Assembly (NCBI GenBank): GCA_000711775.1
Contig: ARYC01017571.1
Span: forward strand, 1-64,000
DNA length: 64,000 nucleotides
Reading direction: 5' to 3'
From: Oxytricha trifallax
Taxonomy: Eukaryota; Ciliophora; Spirotrichea; Sporadotrichida; Oxytrichidae
This document shows positions 10,701 to 22,700 of the stretch, in pieces. Made by a program: the position numbers and the translations under genes. A model generated the notes under the pieces. That model was not told the origin of the DNA and did not search any database. It worked only from the letters and a program-made list of their open reading frames with translations. How positions within the stretch are numbered: the first letter of the stretch is position 1; each line of letters opens with the position of its first letter.

Positions 10701-13700
10701 CTACATAATAAAGATTATCCACTATGAGTTTATTACTTTGCTGCATCAGGTAGCCTATAGGAGTTCAACCTCTAAGAAGGATATGGAGAAGGTTTTGAGA
10801 ACTGGTTTCAAACTTGAGAGATTGATATAAATTCTACTGTTATAGTTCCATATTTTTAAATTTATATTGGTACTTACTTAATTAGGAGCAGCTCCTAAAA
10901 TGCTAGTACTTAATCAGGAGCACCCTAATTTGATCATAAAATCACAAAATACCTCCTAAAGCAGTACGTACTTAATTAGGTGCACCTCCTATATAGGTAC
11001 GTACTGTAATTAACTTATTATTGATAGAAATAATGGTTACTTTCTCACCCATATTTAGAGCTGGATTGTCTCTTACTGCCCATTTTTCTCCTCTAATACT
11101 CTAAAAATTTCCCTTGAAACTTGTATGCCCGCAAACCTCTCATATAAGCTCTCAGTTATAGAGGCAGTTTTATAATTTTAAATTCAAATTTAAATATGAG
11201 CACTAACATTTTAAGAAAAACAACAGCACTTCCATCAAACTAAATGAGACTTACCTTTGGTGTCAATAAAAAGTGTGATAGCTGCGAGATGAATTCTCAT
11301 AAGGAACTACCAGAGCTATCACTTGAGGTCTCTGTTATTAAAATAGAAATTATTAATAGAAAATTAATGGCAAACAAGTGTGTGGGAGACAGAGAGGAGG
11401 AGAAAGTAAGAAATGAAATTTAAATGTAAGCTCAGGAAGTTGAAGTATATTTTAGTGAGAAGTGTGAAAGAGACTTCACTCATAAATCTAGCTGGTACAG
11501 GCATATGAAGGTCCATAAGGAAGCTAAGCCTACTGTATACTTAAAGCATGAAACAATTGATGGAAAGTATGATTGCTTCGAATGCCATAAGCAGTACTCT
11601 CACACAAGAGACTTAAAGAAGTATCTTTTGAAAGCCCACAAGAAAGAAATAGAAGTTGAAGATTAAGACACTCAACTGAAGCTTCTCAACAAAAGAAAAA
11701 CGAGGGAATATTCTAAGGTCGTTGTGCCTGAATAAGCAAGAGAGTTAGAGTACGTTAGGAAGGACGCAACCAACTGATTTCTGAAATAACAATAATTATG
11801 ATCAAGATTCAATACAAGCAAATACCGGCTCTTGCTTAAATTGACCTAGATACTTCTCTTCAAAGCTACCAAATATTAGAAGACTCCTTTGATAAGAAAG
11901 TTCTCAATGATCATCATACGCATGCAAGGTGTATCCCTTCACTATCTCTTAAGTAATGATAAATATTAGATGAAGTTTACAAATGAGTATCAAGTACTCA
12001 CTCAAGCAAAGTTTAAAGAGTGTAGTTACTTAATCAAGCTAGATGCTGTTCTTCTTGCCAAGGATCATGTAGCTTTCAGACTACCACTCTTAAATGACAC
12101 TCAGAGATTTCATAACTGATCAAAGAAATCATAGATAGCTTGCATTAATATCAACCTAAGCTATACAAGATATCAAAGAGCTTCATAAGTTAGGCTTTGT
12201 TCACAGGGATCTCAAGCCTGAGAATATAATGTTGAACTTTCACCAGTAACAGTAACAATTATTGATTTCAACAGAGCCTTAAGAGTGGAAGTATCAAGGC
12301 TTAGAAGTGTAATGGGAACTCCAGGCTATTATCCAGAAAGAGAAGACTGGAGAGATGGAGACTTACAGTGGAATGTGTGAGCTTTAGCAGCAATAATAAT
12401 AGAGTGTGATATGCCTCGCAACGATTACTACTCTACAAAGTGCAAGAAGGATGCAAGGCAAAGAATAAAGCAATTTATTGACAAAACAAGAGTGTCTCAA
12501 TCAATGAAACAAATGGCAGAGTCAATAATAATAAAACCAAACTCAAGATCAGACATACCAATAGAGCAGATAGAGTTGTCGTTAAGTAAGATAAACTTCA
12601 GACCTCTACACATGATCCAAAAGTGCATTTTGAGTGATTAAATTAAACACATTTACTATAAAGTTCACATTAAAACCTATTAATAACCCCAACCCCTAAC
12701 AAATTCCCTACAAATCATAGCACTTATAAACCTCATTAAGGGGTTTTAGGGTTTTGATTCCTTCAATCTCCTCATTTCTTTAAGCATCCTCAATGTCTAT
12801 TTCATTTTGTGATTCAGAAAATATTTTCAAAACAGATTTTCTCCTTGCTTTGTTTTATTAGATTTACTTCGCCTTGATTGCTAGATTTTTCTAGGATTTC
12901 TAAAACTGATTTTTACTTTAAATTGTCTTTGCCTTATGCTTTTCCTAATCAAGAAATTCTTAATTTTCCTTATCTTCCTCTTCCTCTATAAATGAGTCAA
13001 GTAAGATAGCAAGAAAGAGATTCAGCAAAATAAAGTTTCCCATAAAAATCCAGGTTGTGTAGTAAATAGCTGGAATAATTTTACCTAGATTTGTGTTCAT
13101 CGATTCATACAATATAGTTTACCAATTCTCAATTGTCAAAACTTAAAAGACTGTGATAAAAGCATCATGAAAAGTATCATAATTAGCACTGTTCTCAAAT
13201 TCATGATTTTTAAATTAACCTCCAAAAATTTGCATGCCAAGAAGTGCAAAAATGAAAATGAAGAGCAAAAGAAGTGAGGCTATATAAACAAATGACATTT
13301 TAAACTCATATCTTATTAACACAAAATGGTGTTTTGAAATTGGAGTTACTTTGAACTAAATTTTAAGTTAAGTTACTAAAATTAAATACCATTTAATCAC
13401 ACTAGTTACTTAATAATTTTTTTAACTCATTAGGTCCTACCTAGATCATTAAAAATTCTATACAAAAAAAGAAAATCTCTGTAATAAAATTTAGGTTTTA
13501 ATTACTGATCTTTGAATAACACCTATGATTACTTGCATAGATCTTAGACTTCTTAAAAGTCTAGCAACTCTTAAAACCCTGAATGTTCTAAATATTCTTA
13601 CTGTCTTAAATGCAGAGAGCTTTTGAGTGCCTGAAGAATTTCCACTTTAGTTTAAAATTATCTCAACAATCTTAAATCACACATATTTTAAAATATTTAG

Positions 13701-16700
13701 AGTTTATTATATTCTTGATTAATGCTGAGAATAACAACTATTCCATCAAGATAATTCAATTTATCTGATAGGTATTTCCTAACACCATTTGAAAACAGCT
13801 TAATACACATTTCTGCTATAAATAATGCCGAGAAAAAGTTGTTGATTGTTATTAAAGTAGCTTCTTCATCTTAAGAAATGTTGTATCTATCGGCTGAAAG
13901 AACTATCGTGTTAATTAGTACTGAAAGCAGCATGAAATTTTCAAAAATGTTTGAAAGAACAATTTTCTTTAAGAAAACTCTGAATTTTTTGAATGTTCCA
14001 TGAAAACCTCGTGGCCAGACTCTGATTGAATTCAGTTATGAAATTACCCATCTGGCTCTCTCTTCAATTATTAAATAATTCAAAAGTTTTAATTAATTTT
14101 AATCATCTATTAGCTGCTTTCTCCCAGGCTTTCAATATAAATAAAATTAAATACGACATTTCGTTCAAGGACGTCTTATCCACTCCAAAATTTATTTTTC
14201 TTCTTGTGCAGGTCTTCAAATTTTTTGATTTTCATTATATCAACATCTTAGCCTTGTACATCTTCAGGTAAGGAAAGCTCCTCTCTCACTTCTTGCGGTA
14301 CTTCACAATAATTGAATTTATCTGAATCTTTGAAAAATGAATTTTCTTTTAATTTTCTATCTGCATTTCTATTCTCGAGTTATTTTTGAGTATCCATCTC
14401 AAACTCAGTGAGTAAGCTATGATCTTGATCAAACGAAAGTGAGTTTCCTGGTTTTTAGTGCATAGATCTGTATAAATTTTTAGGTTAGACTATTTCGTCT
14501 TCACTGCTATAAAACGTACCATCAAATAGTTTCTTCGCTTCTTTAACCGTAAATTTCTTATTATTTCCATCAACTTTGAGTTGCTTTTGCATTTGCTTCA
14601 TTTTATTGATTTTTTGACGAGAAGAATCAAACAAGCTTTTAAACATAATCATACTTTTGGGATCAGGAGTTTAATTATTAAAGTTTCTTACACTTTTTCT
14701 TCTCTGGTAAATAGTTGAGGTTTTGTTAGGGTTTTGTCCAGAACCTAAAAATTAGAATAAAAGCAATTATTTAAATAAAACTATCTATATCTAATTTTTC
14801 GTCAATAATCTTTAGAGAGAAGTTGCAACGATTGAGCCTCTTGGTTTTCTTCTTAAGTTTGTTAACTGTGGTGTCATTTATATGAATTAGTTAATTTGAG
14901 GTTTTATTTTTTAAGTAAATGAATGATTAATTTCTTCTTTTGAATTTGACACCTAATTTTAGCTATCATCTATAATTTTTGAAAGAGAGTTAGACCTTTT
15001 TATTGCTGAGTTTTAAACGTAATCTTCCATTATTTTACTTTCATTTAGCCCTATTCTTAGCTTTTTAGGTATTTCCTTTGGTTAATAAGTAAAACTAAGT
15101 GTACTAAACTTTAGTTTTATTAATATATAGATATTTAAAAAATTAATACAGTATAGTAATGACTAATTCAGACTTTCGTGCAATTTATTTGGTTTAAAGT
15201 TTTTGAAGGGCTTCTTAATAACCGATTCCTGTCACTGTATCATATGGTTAACTGTCTTGGATATTTTAAGTATCTAAAAATAAGTAGTCATCTTCTTCAT
15301 CACTGTAAATATTGTATATTTAAAATCCCAATATCTCTTCATATTTATTCTTAAGATATGTTTATGATAGAACTATTGTATATTTCTATTCCGTGTTTGC
15401 TATTAAAAAGATAGCAAGTACTTAAATCATAAATAAATTGTTTAATTAGATCTTTGGTTATCTGCAATGATAAATAAAAGATAACATTATAATATAACTT
15501 TTAAAGCAAACCTATAAATTTGAATTATTTTTTTCATTATTATCTCTCTATTCACAAAAATAAAGAAGTCATGCATATTACACTGATTTCCTTTTACAAT
15601 TCTATAAATTTTTATATATATAGAGAATTTTGGAGTTAAGATATTAGAATCAGCTTCACACTTTAAAGGATATAATTAGTAAATAATAGTGTAAAATTAT
15701 CAATAAATTAATAACTAGAATAATTTAAGTGGTAATTCTATACATTTTATGTCCTAATGACCATTAAAATAGCTAATAATCTTAAAATTATTATAATTTA
15801 ACCCTGATTTCTCAAATAAATATATTTAAAATCTTTAATTTGTTCATTAATACAAGCATCTAATCAATATAATAACTTGAAAAATTTAATGGTGTTGATT
15901 GATTTTTGTTAGTAAGGCTTGAAATTTTGTTTATGTTCAATAATCTTATAAGGAGAATGAAATTAAAATGTCAATAAAATTCTTTCTAATAAATAGAATC
16001 GTAGTAGTGGTTTGGAGAATTATTCTAGACTTTAGTCTTTTTGTTAGTTGTTATCATTGATACTTTTGCTGGACTTCTTTTCTCAAGAACTTCTCTTAAG
16101 CTTGTTGACTTATACTAAGCATTTTTAGCTAGCTGGAGTTTCTTTGTCTTTTATTAGAGAGTTTGTTATAAAAATTTAATTTAATGAATTTAATTATTTT
16201 TTATTATAGACTATATTGTGTTTCAGCTTACTCCCAATTTTTTCTTAAAGATTTAGTTATTTAAGGTCAGTTTATTTGCTTTTCTCTATATAATTGAGGG
16301 TAAAAGAATTTTTATGTTCTAGAAAATTGTTATCTTATGTTTTATATTTCAAATCTGGACTCATTTTCTACTAATCAGACATCCCTAAAGATGAATTCAA
16401 TGCAATTTAAATATCAAATTATATCTTTAAAACTATAATATAATATTCTGCATATAATTTAAGTGGGAATAGTCAGATGGATAGAATTTTGGAAGATTCA
16501 TAATAAGATTCAAGGAATTATGTAAATAATACTTTGTTGAGTATCATTATTAATTTAAAATTTAAAAAAATGATTAAGTTTGATAATTTTTAGAAAAATT
16601 ATCCTTAACATTACTAAATAAAGGATAATGACATTATTCTTTTCATTAATTAATATAATTATAGAAAATTTACAATAGCTTTATCAGTATCAAATGAGAT

Positions 16701-19700
16701 TTGGTTGCCTTAATTAAAAAGATTTAATAAAAAGTAATCAACTTCTAATTAAAGTAGACCTAAATTTATTAAAGAGGACCTATAAAAGCCAAATTTTGCA
16801 TTAATTCAATATCGTTTGAGAAATCAAAACTTTTAAATTTAGAAAGCCTCAACAAAAACTCATTCATTTTTTCTAAGAAATTTTTTTAATAAAATATATT
16901 TATTTCATGGAGATCAAGCATCTCCTAATTCTCTTTCACCTTTGATATGTAATTTAAAAACAAACGAAAGTTAGGATATTTTAAGCTAATTATAATAAAA
17001 TTGATTGCTAAGAAACAAATGAGTTTCTACAAAAATATTTCACTTTTGAATATCATACTATCTAATTTGTCTATCAACACTTTTTGATTCCTTGATAGGA
17101 GATTAGGTTTAAATAAACTATCCAAGCTTCGTGCTTGATTTTCTAATTTTAACTTCACTTAAATTTTATCCATTCTTTTGACCTTACTTAACATCAATTT
17201 ATGTCCATTATTTTCTGAAGGAAGGTCTTTTCACTTCTGGCTCAATTAGGATTTACTTTGATAATACAATTCTATCATCTTATTCTAGGGTGTTTAATTT
17301 GAAATTATTACTCTTTTTTAAATTGTATTCTTAAAGTTATATAGAATTCTCACTGTTTTTATAAATCGTAATATAAATGCATTAAATTACTATTTATCCA
17401 TTAAAAAACATATGTAATTCAAATGTTAATGATTGATTTTTCATTTTCATAATCTGATATATCGATAGCTTGCTAATTCAATAAAAAAGAAATATGCTAA
17501 TCAATAAAAACCCCCAAAACCTTCCATTAATTTTATAAGAGTTTTAATTGATGAGGGTAAAATGTTAGGGGTTGGTGTTTTAAGGTTGATTATTTTCATT
17601 TTTGTTGTTTTATTCAATGTAAATGTAATTTATTATTATTATGGATGAGATTTTTATTCTTCTATTATTCAATATCTTTAAATCTACAATAATGTAATGT
17701 AGAAATTACTATTCTAGGATTACTTTAATTACTGTACATTAATTGTTTGGTTTACTTATTTAATAAAAATGGCTAGATTTATGATAAAATCTTCTTATAA
17801 TTTTTAAGAACTCCATTTTTAAATAAATTGGTAACAATAGTTTTATTAAATACTTATTATCAATTGCGAGCGAAGCGAGCAACGAGGGGGGTCAGGACCA
17901 GTGGTCTAATGTGATTCCCAAAAAAAAATTTTTTGGGAATCACATATAGGAAAATTTTTCAGTCTGTCCCCAAATGCCTACATTTCTGATGTAAAAAATT
18001 TTCACAAACTCGCCTTAATAGGTTTTTGGAAAAATTATAGGAAAAAAAAAGATAGAAAAATTTCTAAAAAAAAGAATGTCTATCCCCATCTTTAAGGTGG
18101 GTCCCTATTTGATATAAAATTGATAGTAAGTATTAATGATTACCTTTAGTTGAGAATGTTTAATATATTAGAGATCTCCAATTAAATTTTAATCTCTTTT
18201 ATTTAATTTCTCTAATTCACTAATTCAATAGTTTTATTATTTAATACAATTTTTCAATTAAGTTTTGAACCATTTTTAAACTTTTCTTTTAAAACTTCAT
18301 TAGTTTATTAGGCAATATTTAAGTTATAATACTATTAAATTTTTACCTAATAAAATTAAAGTAATTTCGAACCAGATCTAATTTAATTTAAGAAAATTTA
18401 GTTACTGAAATTTAATTGGTTAAAATAAAGTTCCATCTCTAAAAATTATAACTGATTTTGTAAACTTTCTCAATTATCTTTACATGGTTACCTCCAATAA
18501 GAAGTCCATGTTAATAGGTGTCTAAAATTTTAGTGACATTAGATATACAAAATTTTAAGATTAATTTCCATTTATAATAGATTTGAAAACTTTAACATGA
18601 CAGCATTAAGGCTTTAAGACACCTTAAAATCATTAATTTTACATATTTTTAATTTAACTTTACTTAAGGTACAAAATTATTTAATATTGCACAAAATATA
18701 TTAATAAAGAACGCAGGTGAAAGAAATTAAAATATTGAAGCAAATATAAAAATAATTTTTGATAAAATTACAAAAATATCTGTGCATTAATGCCAATTTT
18801 TTTAAATGATCTCCTCGTTTAAATTCATTAAAGCCATCAGTTAAAGTGATAACTTATGAAAAGAATGAAACTCCAACTCATCTATTTAAAAATAGAAATA
18901 TCAATATATTTATGTAAATATGACAACATTAAAATTAATATATAAAAAACTTTCATATTTTTATAACTAAGGAAGTGATGCTTCCAAACTAAAAGAATAC
19001 TTAACCCTCAACATTACCATCACCAATCAAAAACTTATTAAACTACTGAATGGGTTTTGAATGATAATCTACTTTCTTGAATTCTAAGTTGAAAACTTAA
19101 GCTCTTCGAGAGAACTAAGCATTTCTCTTGACATTTAACTAAGAAATATATAAATAAATAATTATAATCAACTTTCTGCTTTATTACCAACTTCTGACTA
19201 ATAAACATTTGGTCGAAGGATTTCAATATTATCAAATGGAAGCAATTAATCAATTATTTGTGTTCTAAATAAAAGAAGAATTAAAATTTGAGTATTTTAA
19301 TTCATTAAAAAATTAATCGATTTCTTGATGTTGCTCATTTCTAATCTAAAAAACTACAATAAATATCAATAATCTATGTAATATTTATAAAAACTTTATC
19401 ACTATCTTTATTAGCTTCTAGTGTTTTAACCTATAATTTTTATGTCTCCATGTTTTTTATACTTTGAGTGGCTAATCCCCAATTCCCGGTCATTTTTATA
19501 TTTCTAAAATTAATATTGTTACTACTCTCTACATTTTGACTTTAGTTCATTTGTGAAGATCGAATTGCTCTAAATTTGTATATTTTTTTAAATTTAAATA
19601 TATATATATATATAAAAAAAACTCTAATAATCTCATTAGGATCATCTATCAATTAATTATCTTAATCTGAATTTTAGATACTTGATTAAAGTGATACACT

Positions 19701-22700
19701 AATAAAATTATATAAAATAATAATTTATACTAATTTCATCTTCTGGATCTTCTGATATTACGTTTTAGAGAATATTTTGCTATTTATGTATATTTTCAGT
19801 TTTTATACGAATAAAATAATAATTTAATGATAAATTTATACTTGATTGATTGAGAGAATCAAAGGTGATCTAAATTAAATAAGAAAAATATTACCTAAAA
19901 ATACATTATTTAATTGCTACCCAAATCTTATTGTTTGACAATAGGTTTTGGTATGTTGTAAGATCCAGATAAAAAATATAAAAATAATTAAAATACTACC
20001 TCTTACTCGACTAGTTTGCTCTGTATAATAGTTCGGAATTGATTTTAATTATTTTTTAATTAGCCTTATTTCTACGGCTCATGCTTAGCGATTAATTCAT
20101 TTTAAAACTGTGTAATTTAATGATCTCCAAAATTAAATTTAATCAACTAGACTGCACCATTTTTTGGGGTAATTGTTTATTTATTATTTATCGATATTGA
20201 GTCATCGAAATAAGAGCTTTCTTTGTTTTACTGACTATTGCTATCTTCAAAATATAATTTCAATATAAAAAATAAAACTTGTTCAGGGTGTATAATGTTC
20301 AATTTTTACCTCAAAAGCTTCTATTTTTCTTTTTCAGTATTTTTTCTTTATTATTGATCTCTCAAAAATTTAATCATTTATTTCGCAGTTTTTTAAGCAA
20401 TTTAAAACTATCTTATTGATAAATGATTATTAAATATTTCTAAGTCAGGATCCCCTCTCAGAAACTTCTTAAATTTCTTGTGAGAATTATTATGTTTATT
20501 TTTTTCTGTTTAACGTTTATGAGCCTCAGTAAATTTAGAATTGATAACAGCCAAAGTCAAATTCAATAAGAAAAATGCTCCAATAAAGACTAGTGGAATA
20601 AAAAATAATATACCAAACACACCAAAAACAGATTAAACATCTACCATAACATAGCTCCATCCTTCTAAAGTAACACTTTAGAATACTGTGAGAATTGCGT
20701 AAAGCATATTATCAAAGTTTGTTACATCTCCGTTAGGACTCTCAAATCTCTTTCCACAAAAGAATCCAGGAGGACATTCCTAGCTCCCTCCACATAATAA
20801 ATTATCTAAATGCTGCTTACCAGTCTCAATAAACACGCATCGTTTTTTAAGTTAGCCATGAAAAAGCTACACTCCTGCAATTCCAAATATGAGAAAGAAA
20901 AACATTAGAATTATGACAGTATCTCTCAACAGAGGTAAAGCTGCAAGAAGTGCTTATACCAAAATTTTTAATCCTTCAATGCTTGATACAGCTCTTAGTG
21001 GTCTTAAAACTCTGAACGCCCTCAGACCACTTAAACTGAACGAACCAGAACTGTTGCTAAATAAAAGTGTGAAATACCCAGATGAGACAATCACAAAGTC
21101 TAAAATATTCCAAGCATCTCTTAAATAAGCGCCTTTATTAAAGATAAAACCCATTCCTAAAATCTTTAAAATAAGCTCTAAAGTATATAGAGCTAAATAT
21201 ATATCATCCAAAAGCTCTTGCCACCTAGTTTGATTTTTATTTGTTGGATCTTCTAGAGCTAGAACTATACTATTCGAGACAATGACAAGGATTGTACAAA
21301 ACTCGAATATTTAATGAGTTATTATCTTTGAGGCAGAGAGTTAGAAAAATCTGTAAGAAAATTGATAAGACTGTAAAAAGAATTTACATTTTAACTTTGA
21401 TCACACTCTTTCTTAAGTTCAAGCAAGGATATTTATCTGTATACTCATTAAGCTTTTAGTATTACGATTTTTCCTTAATAACCAAAATATTATCACTTGA
21501 CTATTCAATTTATCTCACATATTAATCTAAAATTGATTAAATTTCAATAATCTTACTTCTCTTTAATCCTTTTATATCGCTGGATTTCCATTTTTGAATC
21601 TCTGATGCTTACAAATTAAAAATGTCAATTACACTTTAAAATATTAGAAATTCTATTTATAATCTTACTTAAACTTTTTGTCTACTTCATCTTCGAATGA
21701 TTCTTTGATAGTCTAAATTTCATTTCCCATTTCTTTTTAATCCAAAGTCTTTTGGTCCTCGATTCTATTTTACAATATGTCATATTTATTAGATTTTGAA
21801 TCATTAAAATCAAAGCAAAACAGATCATGCCCTTTGGTAGATGATCTGAAAAATATATCAGAAATGTCCAGAGTGTTATTAAAATATTTTCCTTAATTTT
21901 TGTACTTAAGTATATTATCTTGTGGAAAAACAGAATAGTCATTTTACACATCCATATGTTTATTTGTTTATTTAATTAACTATGTTTAGTTAAAGGGATC
22001 ACTACTATATATAAGTTAAGAAAATATAAATTTTAACTTACTTCGAATCGTTGTAAATATTCATTGCATTTGAATTTGTTGATTAAATCATGAAGTTATT
22101 TCTTATTGGTTGCTAGTATTATTATGAATTATTGAGTTAGTTTAGTTACAAATCTTATTTGGTTTAATAATTAGCAACTTTTTGAGAGTTTTCGGTATTT
22201 TTAATGATTAAAATCTAGGTTAAGTTTAGGTTTTAGATTTGTAAAACATTCTCATCTTTTTACTTAAAAACACTTGGCTAAAGTTTAAGAAAAATCAAAT
22301 AATTGATTAAGTAATTAGATAAAGTTACACTTGTTCATTATATAGCTTTGCTTTAAGCTAAAAGTATTAAATAAATATAACTATGGTTTAATCTCATTTC
22401 TTAAATTATTCATAGCATTAAAAATACTTGACCTCCTTCTGGATTCTTACTTTTTAATTGAATCCATATTTTAATTGCTTGTTTATACTTGATTTATATG
22501 AGCATTTATAATTAATTCTTGGTTATTACCTGTTATATTATCCTACTTATCTTGTATAGAGGGAATGATAAAATTTTCGAAAATTCGAAGATTATCATGA
22601 TTACTATTAACCTATTTCTGATTCAGTAACTGATTGAAATCCAAATGTCTTCTGATAGGTATGTCTAAAATTGGAGAATCGATGCTCAAGGTAGATATTC

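Larger units (their letters stand above)
8969..12756 (+). mobile_element. Complete-length TBE transposon, coding parts decayed (copy C)
   Basis: Length 3788 bp. The left end reads CAAAACCCCTAAACCCC and the right end is its inverted counterpart, GGGGTTTTAGGGTTTTG; the homology extends about 75 bp inward. The trinucleotide ATT flanks both ends (8966-8968 and 12757-12759), matching the ANT target of TBEs. Order: transposase (+), 22-kDa ORF (-), zinc-finger/kinase ORF (+). It interrupts the coding sequence of the channel gene between domains II and III, and excision leaving a single ATT restores the frame. In Oxytricha such elements are germline-limited and removed during macronuclear development. 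Confidence 0.92.
15050..20400 (-). other. Long I-II linker region of the channel gene
   Basis: Coding on the minus strand is evident at both ends. About 20330-19990 has a Gln/Asn/Lys-rich stretch following domain I, and about 15450-15130 has an acidic stretch (SDEEDDYLF) leading toward domain II. Between about 19900 and 15500 the sequence is AT-rich with short candidate frames, likely a mix of exons, introns and IESs that I cannot delimit. A TBE-like end at 17506 and a foldback at 17850-18133 lie inside it. Confidence 0.4.

Noticed and set aside
19589-19613. AT dinucleotide runs such as (AT)n near 19590, 38490 and 51535
   Set aside because: Simple-sequence tracts typical of AT-rich ciliate spacer DNA; no associated structure.
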